Origin: an uncultured Collinsella sp.
GTDB lineage: Bacteria > Actinomycetota > Coriobacteriia > Coriobacteriales > Coriobacteriaceae
Reading direction: 5' to 3'
Length of the DNA: 42,767 nucleotides
NCBI GenBank assembly: GCA_900541025.1
Contig: UQIL01000021.1
Location: 1-42,767 of the forward strand
The notes below the pieces were generated by a model. It was not told the origin of the DNA. It searched no databases and saw only the letters and a program-made list of their open reading frames with translations. This document shows positions 1-7,893 of the stretch, piece after piece. The translations under genes were made by a program, and so were the position numbers. Every line of letters begins with the position of its first letter. Position 1 is the stretch's first letter.

Positions 1-2
1 CC

Positions 3-1118
3 GGGGAGCCGGCCTGCGTCGCGATGGAGGGGACGTCGTCCTACGGGGCGGGCCTCACCAGGCACCTCGCGTCGCTGGGGATGCCCGTGCGCGAGGCGCT
101 CTCCCCGGCGAGGACGCAGAGGAGGCGCCCGGGGCAGGGAAAGTGCGACGAGGCGGACGCGGAGAGGACCGCCCGCGCGGCGATGTCCGGCTCAAGGCTC
201 GGGACCCCCAAGAGCCAGGACGGGTGGGTCGACGGGGTGCGCTGCATGCTCGCGGCGCGCTCCGGGGCGGTGAAGGCGCGGACCTCGGCGATCAACACCG
301 CGAGGTCGCTGCTCACCACCGCGCCGGAGGGGCTCAGGTCGAGGTTCCGCGGGATGGCGGGGCCGAGGCTGATGGAGGAGCTCCCCTCCGTGCGCGCCGA
401 GGGCGCGCTGGGCGCCGCGCTCGGAGCGCTGGCGGACCTGTGGTCGGCGGCGCGCGACGCGGCGCTCGACATGGAGCGCGCGATCGAGGCGTCCCTGGAG
501 GAGAACTGCCCCGCGCTGCTGGCGATGTACGGGTGCGGGCCCGTCAGCGCGGCCAAGCTCGCGGTCGCGGCCGGGGACAACCCGGGCAGGCTGCGCTCCG
601 AGGCGTCGTTCGCGGCGATATGCGGGGCCTGCCCCATCCCCGCCTCGAGCGGCAAGACCGTGAGGCACAGGCTCAACAGGGGCGGCGACCGGCAGGCGAA
701 CAGCGCGCTGCACGAGATCGCGAGGCAGAGGGTCATGCGCGACCCCGAGACCGCCGAGTACGCCGAGAGGGCCAGGGCGCGGGGAAAGAGCGACAGGGAG
801 GTCATGAGGTGCCTCAAGCGCTACGTGGCCAGGGAGGCGTACCGGGCGCTGATGCGCCCGCACGAGATCAGGAGGCCCGAGGACGCCTCGGAGCTCGTGG
901 CGGCCAGGCGCGCGGCGAAGGTCAGCCAGGTGAGGGCGGCGTCCATACTGGGCACCAGCGAGAAGTACATCTCGATGCTGGAGAGGGGCCAAAGGGAGCT
1001 CAAGCCCATAAGGAGGGCCTACGAGGCATGGGTCGAGGCCGGACTTCCGCTCGATTGGGACAGGCAAGCCTTCGAGGCCGAGCGCAAAATGGATTCTAAA
1101 AAACACCTTGCCAAATAG
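3..1118 (+). CDS. IS110-family transposase, 5'-truncated by the window, with C-terminal HTH domain
   Basis: IS110 transposases are DEDD/serine recombinases that move DNA using a guide (bridge) RNA. The visible part starts inside the RuvC-like domain: an EGTSSYG motif at 45-65, then DEADAE, typical of the later acidic residues. It continues into the transposase_20 domain, with a GCGPVSAAKL helix-hairpin-like segment followed by ASSGKT and HRLNRGGDRQAN around residues 205-235 of the ORF counted from the ATG at 24. The ATG at 24 is internal: the frame is open to base 3, and the first catalytic Asp region is missing. The last ~70 residues form an XRE-type helix-turn-helix (ELVAARRAAKVSQ, then YISMLERGQRE), an extra domain compared with plain IS110 proteins. 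The C-terminal tail is lysine-rich. Family call is secure; activity cannot be judged because the 5' end is unseen. Confidence 0.88.
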   Translation, partial: GEPACVAMEGTSSYGAGLTRHLASLGMPVREALSPARTQRRRPGQGKCDEADAERTARAAMSGSRLGTPKSQDGWVDGVRCMLAARSGAVKARTSAINTARSLLTTAPEGLRSRFRGMAGPRLMEELPSVRAEGALGAALGALADLWSAARDAALDMERAIEASLEENCPALLAMYGCGPVSAAKLAVAAGDNPGRLRSEASFAAICGACPIPASSGKTVRHRLNRGGDRQANSALHEIARQRVMRDPETAEYAERARARGKSDREVMRCLKRYVAREAYRALMRPHEIRRPEDASELVAARRAAKVSQVRAASILGTSEKYISMLERGQRELKPIRRAYEAWVEAGLPLDWDRQAFEAERKMDSKKHLAK

Positions 1119-1131
1119 GAGCGTCAGACCA

Positions 1132-1180
1132 GGAAACCCCCTTATCCGCAGCTCCGAAGGAGCAGGATAAGGGGGGTTCC
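1132..1180. repeat. Long inverted repeat just downstream of the IS110 transposase
   Basis: Arms 1132-1147 and 1165-1180 pair over 16 positions with one A/G mismatch. A nested 5-bp hairpin (GCTCC-GAA-GGAGC) sits in the loop. There is no T-run on either side, so it is a poor intrinsic terminator for the converging opp operon. Its position 13 bases after the transposase stop suggests part of the IS right end or its non-coding RNA region. An ATG at 1181 follows a purine-rich stretch held inside the right arm. Confidence 0.6.
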
Positions 1181-1237
1181 ATGGTCGAGGACGTTCTGAA
1201 AACTAAGTCCAGCGCGGGCCCGGACGAGAACAACCGA

Positions 1238-2266
1238 CTACAGGTCGATGTGCGATTCCTTGATCGGGAACGGCTCCGCGAAGTGGCAGGCGCAGCAGTG
1301 ACCCGGTGCAACTTCCTTAAACTCGGGAAGTTTCTCAGAGCAGATGCCCTGCGCGATCGGGCAGCGGGTGTGGAAACGGCAACCGGTCGGCGGATCCAGC
1401 GGTGACGGCGGATCGCCGGCAAGGATGATGCGCTTACGGGTCTTCTGGATATCCGGATCGGGCACCGGCACGGCAGACAGCAGCGACTGCGTGTACGGAT
1501 GGTGAGGCTCACTATAGAGCGTCTTCCAGTCCGAAACCTCGACCATCTTACCCAGATACATAACGGCAACGCGATCGGAGATGTGCTGTACGACGGACAG
1601 GTCGTGGGCGATAAACAGATACGCGGTACCGAACTTGTCCTGCAGTTCCTTGAGCAGGTTCAGAACCTGGGCCTGAATGGAAACATCCAGAGCGGAAACC
1701 GGCTCGTCGCAGATAATCAGCTTGGGCTTCAGCGCAAAAGCGCGGGCAATGCCGACACGCTGACGCTGACCGCCGGAGAACTCATGCGGATAGCGGTTGA
1801 TGTGCTCGGGGTTCAGTCCAACGACGTCGAGAAGCTCGCGGACGCGCTCAATGCGCTCCTCCTTGGTACCCACGCCATGAATGGTCATGGGCTCGGAGAC
1901 AATCTCTCCGATGGTCATACGAGGGTTGAGCGAAGCATAAGGATCCTGGAAGATAAACTGCATCTCGCGACGCATGTCCTTGATCTCATGCTTGCTCATC
2001 TCTGCAACATCCTTGCCCTGGAAGAACACCTTACCGGCGGTCGGCTTGGTCAGACGCATGATGGTGCGGCCCGTCGTGGACTTGCCGCAACCAGACTCGC
2101 CAACCAGACCAAAGGTCTCGCCAGGATAAATCTCGAACGAAATGTCATTCACAGCAGAGACGACACGCTTGGAGAAGCGCTTGGCGAACATGCCGGACTC
2201 AGCGGGAAACTCCTTAGAGAGGTGCTCGACCTTCAGCAGCGGAGTACGCTCGTTGGTATCTGCCAT
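1238..2266 (-). CDS. oppF: Oligopeptide ABC transporter ATP-binding protein OppF
   Basis: Second ATPase of the oligopeptide importer, powering uptake from the inner face of the membrane. It has the full ABC set: Walker A GESGCGKST near residues 58-66, Q-loop FQDPYASLNP, signature SGGQRQR, Walker B LIICDEP and the switch His in FIAHDLS. The C-terminal oligopeptide-type extension keeps its cysteines (GCRFHTRCP, then GHCCACH), a region often tied to Fe-S binding or structure in this subfamily. At 342 residues it has normal length. It is the last gene of the oppABCDF operon; its ATG shares one base with the oppD stop (TAATG), implying translational coupling. No terminator with a U-run is seen between its stop and the IS110 element. 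Confidence 0.93.
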   Translation of the reverse strand: MADTNERTPLLKVEHLSKEFPAESGMFAKRFSKRVVSAVNDISFEIYPGETFGLVGESGCGKSTTGRTIMRLTKPTAGKVFFQGKDVAEMSKHEIKDMRREMQFIFQDPYASLNPRMTIGEIVSEPMTIHGVGTKEERIERVRELLDVVGLNPEHINRYPHEFSGGQRQRVGIARAFALKPKLIICDEPVSALDVSIQAQVLNLLKELQDKFGTAYLFIAHDLSVVQHISDRVAVMYLGKMVEVSDWKTLYSEPHHPYTQSLLSAVPVPDPDIQKTRKRIILAGDPPSPLDPPTGCRFHTRCPIAQGICSEKLPEFKEVAPGHCCACHFAEPFPIKESHIDL

Positions 2267-3357
2267 TACGCCTCGCCTCCCTTCTTGGAATCCTTGCGCG
2301 TACGGGACGTCTCAGGAGCGTTCTTGAGGAACTCGGGGTCACCGGAGTAGTGGCACGCAGAGTAATGACCAGACTCGGTGACAACGCGCTCGGGGCGCTG
2401 CTTGCGACACTTATCGGTCGCATAGGGACAACGAGGCGAGAACACGCAGCCCTCGGGCAGGTTCATGAGCGAAGGCGGGTTGCCATGAATCGGCGTAAGC
2501 GGCTTCTTCTCTTCGATGGCCTGCTCCGGGATGGAGCGGATAAGGCCCCAGGTGTAGGGGTGGCGGCTCTCGTAGAAGATTTCCTCAGCAGTACCGAACT
2601 CGACGGGACGGCCGGCGTACATAACCATGATCTTGTCGGCCATATCGGCGACGACGCCCAGGTCATGGGTAATCATGATGATGGCGTTGCCGTTCTTCTC
2701 CTGCATTTCCTGCATAAGCTCGATAATCTGAGCCTGAATGGTAACGTCCAGAGCCGTCGTGGGCTCGTCGGCAATCAGAATATCAGGATCGCAGGCAAGG
2801 GCCATGGCAATCATGACGCGCTGGCGCATACCGCCAGAGAACTGGTGCGGATACTCATTGACGCGCTTCTCGGGCTCGGGAATACCAACGAGGTCCAAAA
2901 GCTCGGTGGCGCGCTTGAGCGCCTCCTGCTTGGAGTAGCCACGATGCAGACGAAGGCCCTCGCCCACCTGCTTGCCGATCTTATAGACCGGGTTCAAGGA
3001 GGTCATAGGATCCTGGAAGATCATCGCGATATCGTTACCGCGAATGTGCTGCATCTCTTCCTCGGTCATCTCGAGGATAGAACGACCACGATAGCGAACG
3101 TCGCCGCCCTCGATCTTTCCCGGAGGCATCGAGATGAGGCCCATGATGGTCATGGCGGTCACGGACTTACCGGAGCCGGACTCGCCGACGACGCCCAGGG
3201 TCTCGCCACGATCGAGCGTGTAGGAGACACCGTCGACAGCGCGAACAACGCCATCCTCGGTGTGGAAATACATCTTAAGGTCATCGACCTCGAGCAGATG
3301 CTGGCCCTCGGGAACCGGCTGGTCCTTCAGGTCCACATAGTTCTTGTTCTTCTTCAT
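2266..3357 (-). CDS. oppD: Oligopeptide ABC transporter ATP-binding protein OppD
   Basis: First ATPase of the peptide importer, partnering OppF. Motifs: Walker A GESGSGKS near residue 57, Q-loop FQDPMTSLNP, signature SGGMRQR, Walker B ILIADEPTTALD and switch His in MITHDLG. The C-terminal oligopeptide domain has GCVFSPRCPYATDKC and a final ACHYS, so the cysteine set is complete. The 363-residue length is typical. The tail is lysine- and arginine-rich. The gene starts two bases after the oppC stop and overlaps oppF by one base, so B-C-D-F are tightly coupled. Confidence 0.93.
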   Translation of the reverse strand: MKKNKNYVDLKDQPVPEGQHLLEVDDLKMYFHTEDGVVRAVDGVSYTLDRGETLGVVGESGSGKSVTAMTIMGLISMPPGKIEGGDVRYRGRSILEMTEEEMQHIRGNDIAMIFQDPMTSLNPVYKIGKQVGEGLRLHRGYSKQEALKRATELLDLVGIPEPEKRVNEYPHQFSGGMRQRVMIAMALACDPDILIADEPTTALDVTIQAQIIELMQEMQEKNGNAIIMITHDLGVVADMADKIMVMYAGRPVEFGTAEEIFYESRHPYTWGLIRSIPEQAIEEKKPLTPIHGNPPSLMNLPEGCVFSPRCPYATDKCRKQRPERVVTESGHYSACHYSGDPEFLKNAPETSRTRKDSKKGGEA

Positions 3358-3359
3358 CC

Positions 3360-4295
3360 TTATGCGTCCTTCATCTTGACGTCGAGGGCGTCGCGCAGAC
3401 CGTCACCCAGCAGGGTGAAGGCGAGCACCGTCGAGAGAATTGCCAGACCGGGCATGATCATCATCCAGGGAGCAGTCAGAAGATACTGCTGACCGTCCTG
3501 AATCATGGAGCCCCACGAAGGCGTAGGCGGAATAACGCCCATGCCGAGGAAGGACAGAGCGGACTCGGTCAGAATGGCGCCACCGATGTTCATGGTCGCA
3601 TAGACCACGATGGAGGCGACAGAGTTCGGGAAGATGTGACGCACGACGATACGAGCATCGGATGCACCCATCGCGCGTGCAGCGTCAACATAGTCGTTTT
3701 CCTTGACCGTCAAGATTGCAGAGCGGAAGACGCGCGCAATCGAAGGCCAGCCGAGAATACCGATGGCGATAAAGACGTTCTGAAGGCCACGGCCGATAAC
3801 GGCGATCATGGCGACAACGAACAGCACGTACGGGAACGCCAGGAAGATGTCCGCACAGCGCATGATGATCGTATCCCAGATGCCGCCGTAGAAACCGGCC
3901 AGAGCACCCATGACCAGACCGATCAACGTGGAGATCGCAGTGGCCATAATACCGACGGAAAGCGAAACGCGTGCACCGTAGATAACGCGGACGAGGATGT
4001 CACGACCAAGGGCGTCGGTGCCAAACGGGTGCTCCGCACACGGAGCCAGCAGCGACGTCTGGGCCATGGTAGTCGAGTCGGAAGCCGTCGGCGAACCGAG
4101 CCAGGGCTTAGCCCACAGATCTGCGGTCAGGGCAACCACAACGACGATGATGATCCAGCAGACGCCGATAACGGCGAGCTTGTTCTTACGAAGACGCTTG
4201 AAAGCGTCGCCCCACAGCGTGCGGGACTTGGCGGGAGCAGATGCGGCCTTGGTGGCGGTAGCCTGCTCCTGAGACTGAGAATCAGTTTCCTGCAT
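3360..4295 (-). CDS. oppC: Oligopeptide ABC transporter permease OppC
   Basis: Inner-membrane permease of the peptide importer. It has a cytoplasmic N-terminus rich in Gln, Ala and Lys, a first membrane segment near residues 40-62 (VIGVCWIIIVVVVALTA), then the type-I importer permease core. The EAA coupling loop is visible as DYVDAARAMGASDARI followed by RHIFPN, the contact point for the ATPases. The N-terminal motif FGTDALGRDILVRVIYGAR is diagnostic for the OppC/DppC subfamily. At 311 residues it is of normal length. Fourteen bases separate it from oppB. Confidence 0.93.
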   Translation of the reverse strand: MQETDSQSQEQATATKAASAPAKSRTLWGDAFKRLRKNKLAVIGVCWIIIVVVVALTADLWAKPWLGSPTASDSTTMAQTSLLAPCAEHPFGTDALGRDILVRVIYGARVSLSVGIMATAISTLIGLVMGALAGFYGGIWDTIIMRCADIFLAFPYVLFVVAMIAVIGRGLQNVFIAIGILGWPSIARVFRSAILTVKENDYVDAARAMGASDARIVVRHIFPNSVASIVVYATMNIGGAILTESALSFLGMGVIPPTPSWGSMIQDGQQYLLTAPWMMIMPGLAILSTVLAFTLLGDGLRDALDVKMKDA

Positions 4296-4309
4296 GAGAC
4301 GTACCTCCC

Positions 4310-5347
4310 TTAGGCCTTATCCGACGGACCGCCAAGGCGGATGCGCGGGTCGAGGAATGCATAGCTAATGTCGACGAGCAGGTTGATCACCATGACGACG
4401 ACGACGATGAGCGTAACGCCGCCCATAACGATGGGCCAGTCACGCATGCTAATGGCGCGATAGACCTCATAGCCGATACCGGGCCAGTTAAAGACCGTCT
4501 CGGTCAGGATGGCGCCCGAAAGCATGCCGCCAAAGTCGACACCAATATAGGTAACGACGGGGATGAGTGCATTCTTAAGCGCATGCTTGACGATGATCGC
4601 ACGATTGGAGAGACCCTTGGCCTTTGCCGTACGGATGTAATCCTGGTTCATGACGTCAAGCAGCTGCGAGCGCATGATGCGCGCAGCATAAGCGGTCGAA
4701 ACCGAAGCCAGCGTAATGGTCGGAAGCACATAGTGCATCCAATCCTGATACTGAGAGCTGGAACCGCCGGCACCCGAGATCGGCATGGAGATTGCACCGC
4801 CCGTGGCGTCCTTGAGGATGACGCCAAAGAACAGCTGCAGCAACATACCGAGCCAGAAGGCCGGGACGGCAACGAGGATCGACGTGGTGAGCGTTACCAA
4901 AATATCCCAGAAGGAATAACGCTTTACCGCCGAAATGATACCCGCACCGATACCCATGATTGCCTCGAGCACGATGGCGCACGCGGCAAGTTTGACCGTA
5001 TACGGATACTTCTGGGCAAAGATTTCCGTAACCGGCAGCTTACGCTGATACGAATTGCCCAGATCGCCATGAAGCAGGCCGTTCATGTAATACAAATAAC
5101 GGTCCACGAGCGACGTTTGAACGGGGTCGCCGTTCTCGTCAAGAATCGCGTTGCCGTCCTCGTCCGACTGGACCAGGTGATAGCGGACGCGAAGCTGAAG
5201 CTCCACCTCGGGGGACAGAGCCTTGTCTCCACCGATCAGCTTGATCGGATCTCCCGGCACGATATTCTGGAGGGCGAACAGAATCAGCGTAACGCCCAAA
5301 AACACCGGGATGAACTGAAGCACACGTTTAACGATGTACTTACCCAT
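4310..5347 (-). CDS. oppB: Oligopeptide ABC transporter permease OppB
   Basis: Second membrane subunit of the peptide importer. It starts with the classic OppB/DppB N-terminus (YIVKRVLQFIPVFLGVTLI, then LQNIVPGDP) and ends with DISYAFLDPRIR. The EAA loop is DYIRTAKAKGLSNRAIIVKH. A periplasmic-side insertion near residues 50-80 is rich in Asp and Asn (DEDGNAILDENGDPVQ), somewhat longer than in many homologues. It lies 156 bases downstream of oppA, with two hairpins between, so it is probably made in smaller amounts than the binding protein. Confidence 0.92.
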   Translation of the reverse strand: MGKYIVKRVLQFIPVFLGVTLILFALQNIVPGDPIKLIGGDKALSPEVELQLRVRYHLVQSDEDGNAILDENGDPVQTSLVDRYLYYMNGLLHGDLGNSYQRKLPVTEIFAQKYPYTVKLAACAIVLEAIMGIGAGIISAVKRYSFWDILVTLTTSILVAVPAFWLGMLLQLFFGVILKDATGGAISMPISGAGGSSSQYQDWMHYVLPTITLASVSTAYAARIMRSQLLDVMNQDYIRTAKAKGLSNRAIIVKHALKNALIPVVTYIGVDFGGMLSGAILTETVFNWPGIGYEVYRAISMRDWPIVMGGVTLIVVVVMVINLLVDISYAFLDPRIRLGGPSDKA

Positions 5348-5378
5348 ACCACTCCCCTATCTAGGGATTAACCTAAAT

Positions 5379-5406
5379 GGGATGCCGATCGCCAGACCGG
5401 CATCCC
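5379..5406 (-). terminator. Intercistronic hairpin upstream of oppB
   Basis: A perfect 9-bp stem (GGGATGCCG / CGGCATCCC) with a 10-base loop lies 32 bases before the oppB start. On the minus strand it is followed by ATTTAGG, not a strong U-run, so partial termination or mRNA 3'-end protection of oppA is more likely than full termination. Confidence 0.55.
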
Positions 5407-5455
5407 AAAATTACCATCAGCCAGTTTACCCCAGGTTAGGGAGAACTGTATGTTT

Positions 5456-5490
5456 CCCATGAGGTCTACGTAAATACTTGACCCTCACGG
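5456..5490 (-). terminator. Hairpin just after oppA
   Basis: The imperfect inverted repeat CCGTGAGG(G)TC / GACCTCATGG has a 13-base A/T-rich loop and begins 14 bases after the oppA stop. With the second hairpin at 5379-5406 it likely stabilises the oppA message relative to oppBCDF. There is no U-run. Confidence 0.4.
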
Positions 5491-5503
5491 AAGCTGCAAA
5501 CTC

Positions 5504-7180
5504 TTAGGCGAGCTCAGCGGTACCCAGATCGGCATGCTTCTGCGGATCGACATAGAGGTGCTTGATGCGATCGGAGCCGACGATGGTGTGCGTGTAGAAC
5601 ATAATCGGGATGACCGGGCAGTCGGCAGCGACCATTGCGTCGGCCTCCTGCATCTTAGCGACGCGCTCCTCGTCGTCAACAATAGTACGAGCCTCGTCGA
5701 CCTTGGCGTCGAACTCGGGGTTGTTGTAACCGGAGCGGTTGTCGCCACCGAGGGAGTCGGAGTGGAACAGCGGATACAGGAAGTTGTCCATGATCGGGTA
5801 GTCGGCAATCCAACCCAGACGACCGAACTGATAGTTAAAGTTCTGATACTGCTCGAGCAGGGCAGACCACTCAGGGGTATCGGAGACAGCGGTAACGCCA
5901 ACCTTGGCGAGGTCGCCGATGATGGACTCCATGATCTCCTTGTGACCGCCGTCCTGGTTGTAGGAAAGGGTCACGCTAATGCCACGATCCCCGTTAGCGC
6001 CAGCGGGAGCAACCTTGTCGAGGTACTCGTTAGCCTTGTCGACATCGTAGGCGCAGAACTCCCATGCGCCCTCCTTGTAGCCATCGATGCCCGGAGGAAC
6101 AATGCCGTCGGCGGGGGTACGGGTACCCTTGTAGATGGTCTTGCAGATGGCCTCACGGTTGATGGCCAGGGAGATGCCCCTACGCAGGTCGGCGTTGTTG
6201 AACGGCTCGGCCGTGGTGTTGCAGGTCAGATAGTACGTGGAAGGCTCGGCGCCGAGCAGCATGCGCTCGCCGTCACCCATGGTGTAGCCGTCCTTGGACA
6301 CGCCGCGGTCCTTCTTGGCGGCATCGATCTGAGCAACGGGAACGTCGCAGACATCGAGGTTACCGGCCTGGAACTCCTTGTAAGCAGTCTCCATGTCCTT
6401 GATGACCTGGAAGTGGATGCCATCGATCTTGGCCTTGTCGCCATAGTAATCGTCGAACTTCTTGAGGTTGATCTCCTGACCATCCTCCCACTTGCCGTCC
6501 ATCATGAACGGGCCGTTACCGACCGGTGCAAGATAGAAGCTCTTGACATCGGACTCGGCGCACTCGGGAACCGGGGCCAGAGCCGGGTGAGAGGCGACGA
6601 AGGGGAAGTCGGCGTAAGCGGAAGACAGCTTGACGACGAGGGTCTCATCGTCGGGGCAAGTAACACCGCTGAGCTCGGTAGCGTTACCGGCAAGCAGGTC
6701 GTCATAGCCCTCGACCATGGAAAGGTGATAGGAGACCTCGGAAGGGCCGTACTCGGTAGCGATGGCCGACTTGGTGTTGACCAGACGCTCCCAACCGAGC
6801 TTGAAGGACTTGGAGGTAACGTCGTCACCGTTGTGGAACTTGGCCTTCTTGATCTTGAAGGTGAACTCGGTGGCGTCGTCGTTGGCCTCGAAGGACTCGC
6901 AAGCCAGCGGAACGATCTCGCCCTTCTCGGCGTCATAAGAGGTCAGAGCATCAAAGAGCTGGTACTCGACCTGAGTGCCCTGGTCCTCCTGGACATTGTA
7001 GGGGTCGATGCAGACCGGGTTGTTGATGTAGAAGTTCAGCGTCGAACCGGAGTCAGAACCGGAAGCGTCGCCGCCCTTCTTGCCGCATGCGGCAAGAAAA
7101 GCCATGGAGCTCGCAGCGAGGGTGCCGCCAACAAAGGCGCGACGACCCATAACGGGCTGGTGGAACATAGAATCAGCCAT
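5504..7180 (-). CDS. oppA: Oligopeptide-binding lipoprotein OppA
   Basis: Extracytoplasmic solute-binding protein (SBP family 5) that captures peptides and delivers them to OppBC. I start it at the ATG at 7180, because AAGGAGGA sits four bases upstream; the open frame runs further but has no site. The 558-residue product has a signal with paired arginines (GRRAFVGG, residues 12-19) and a lipobox FLAAC giving Cys32 as the lipidated residue. The RR pair resembles a Tat signal, though Sec export is also possible. The mature protein begins Gly/Ser-rich, then shows family features such as NNPVCIDPYN and the GDDVTSKSFKLGWERL helix. It is first in the operon, with 294 bases upstream for a promoter. 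Confidence 0.92.
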   Translation of the reverse strand: MADSMFHQPVMGRRAFVGGTLAASSMAFLAACGKKGGDASGSDSGSTLNFYINNPVCIDPYNVQEDQGTQVEYQLFDALTSYDAEKGEIVPLACESFEANDDATEFTFKIKKAKFHNGDDVTSKSFKLGWERLVNTKSAIATEYGPSEVSYHLSMVEGYDDLLAGNATELSGVTCPDDETLVVKLSSAYADFPFVASHPALAPVPECAESDVKSFYLAPVGNGPFMMDGKWEDGQEINLKKFDDYYGDKAKIDGIHFQVIKDMETAYKEFQAGNLDVCDVPVAQIDAAKKDRGVSKDGYTMGDGERMLLGAEPSTYYLTCNTTAEPFNNADLRRGISLAINREAICKTIYKGTRTPADGIVPPGIDGYKEGAWEFCAYDVDKANEYLDKVAPAGANGDRGISVTLSYNQDGGHKEIMESIIGDLAKVGVTAVSDTPEWSALLEQYQNFNYQFGRLGWIADYPIMDNFLYPLFHSDSLGGDNRSGYNNPEFDAKVDEARTIVDDEERVAKMQEADAMVAADCPVIPIMFYTHTIVGSDRIKHLYVDPQKHADLGTAELA

Positions 7181-7421
7181 GCCATCCTCCTTATGAGATA
7201 GGACAAAGAAATGTTCAGTCGGACACATGTCGAAACAATCCGATCCGAACCATCAAAACGCCGCCCGCTGCTATGGCTGGTTATGCACAACGGACCAACG
7301 TTTTGCAATACAGTAGCGCATTTTATACACAATTTGGGGCTAATTCCGGTTAACGGTCGAGAATTTCTTTAGTTGGGCGAAGTATGTGAGGATATTTTGA
7401 CTCTGTTACAAATATGTAAAC

Positions 7422-7453
7422 AAAAAGGGTCCCGCACTTACGGGACCCTTTTT
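7422..7453 (-). terminator. Rho-independent terminator after secG
   Basis: A perfect GGGTCCCG / CGGGACCC stem with a 6-base loop is flanked by A5 on one side and T5 on the other. On the minus strand the U-run follows the stem, 21 bases beyond the secG stop. The symmetry makes it potentially bidirectional. Confidence 0.9.
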
Positions 7454-7474
7454 GAATATTTATGCGGCTCGTGC

Positions 7475-7729
7475 TTAGTAGCCGACGATGCCCTGCGGGA
7501 AGAAGAACATGCACAGCACGACGCACACGGCAAACACGACAGCCATGATGACGGTCAGGCGGTCAAGGTTCTGCTCCATAACGCCCGTGGCAGAGCTGGA
7601 GTTATACAGCGAGCTGGCAATCATATCCGAAACGCCGGTACCCTTACCGGAATGCATCAGGACGAGAATCGTCAGCGCCACGGCAGAGACAGCCCAAACG
7701 ACAAACAGAAGAATCTGGAACGGACCCAT
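7475..7729 (-). CDS. secG: Preprotein translocase subunit SecG
   Basis: Small membrane protein that assists SecYE during protein export. The 84-residue product has two hydrophobic segments (about 5-25 and 59-78) separated by a short loop with the family motif HSGKGTGVSDMIASS. Size and layout are typical. It is the last gene of the classical actinobacterial gap-pgk-tpiA-secG order, here separated from tpiA by gpmI and by a terminator, so it probably has its own promoter in the 104 bases before it. A strong terminator follows. Confidence 0.93.
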   Translation of the reverse strand: MGPFQILLFVVWAVSAVALTILVLMHSGKGTGVSDMIASSLYNSSSATGVMEQNLDRLTVIMAVVFAVCVVLCMFFFPQGIVGY

Positions 7730-7833
7730 AGATAAGCTCCTTAATAGAACAGTTCAAACTCCAGTACTGTACCACAATCCCCCGCTCTCCCCTACCTGCC
7801 ACTCAAGGACGGGGTGGAAATGGCAGAAATACC

Positions 7834-7868
7834 AAAAAGGGGGTTGTCCGGTTGTGGACAACCCCCTT
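7834..7868 (-). terminator. Rho-independent terminator after gpmI
   Basis: An 11-bp perfect stem (GGGGGTTGTCC / GGACAACCCCC) with a 6-base loop is followed on the minus strand by T5. It closes the pgk-tpiA-gpmI transcript before secG. Confidence 0.92.
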
Positions 7869-7893
7869 GCTAGAAAACGGTATTTGTTTTCTA

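Larger units (their letters stand above)
1..1180 (+). mobile_element. IS110-family insertion sequence, left part outside the window
   Basis: The transposase reading frame is open at the left edge, so the element begins outside the window. Its right end must lie between the transposase stop (1118) and the end of oppF (1238). I place it near the large hairpin that ends at 1180, but no exact end or target duplication can be read. IS110 elements usually lack terminal inverted repeats and target duplications, so the missing boundary is expected. GC content is visibly higher than in the neighbouring opp genes, which fits recent acquisition. Confidence 0.6.

Noticed and set aside
1181..1405. Plus-strand ORF of 74 codons starting right after the IS hairpin
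   Set aside because: Most of it runs antisense through the conserved C-terminus of oppF, and the protein resembles no family. It is probably a chance frame; the purine-rich stretch before its ATG is part of the hairpin arm.
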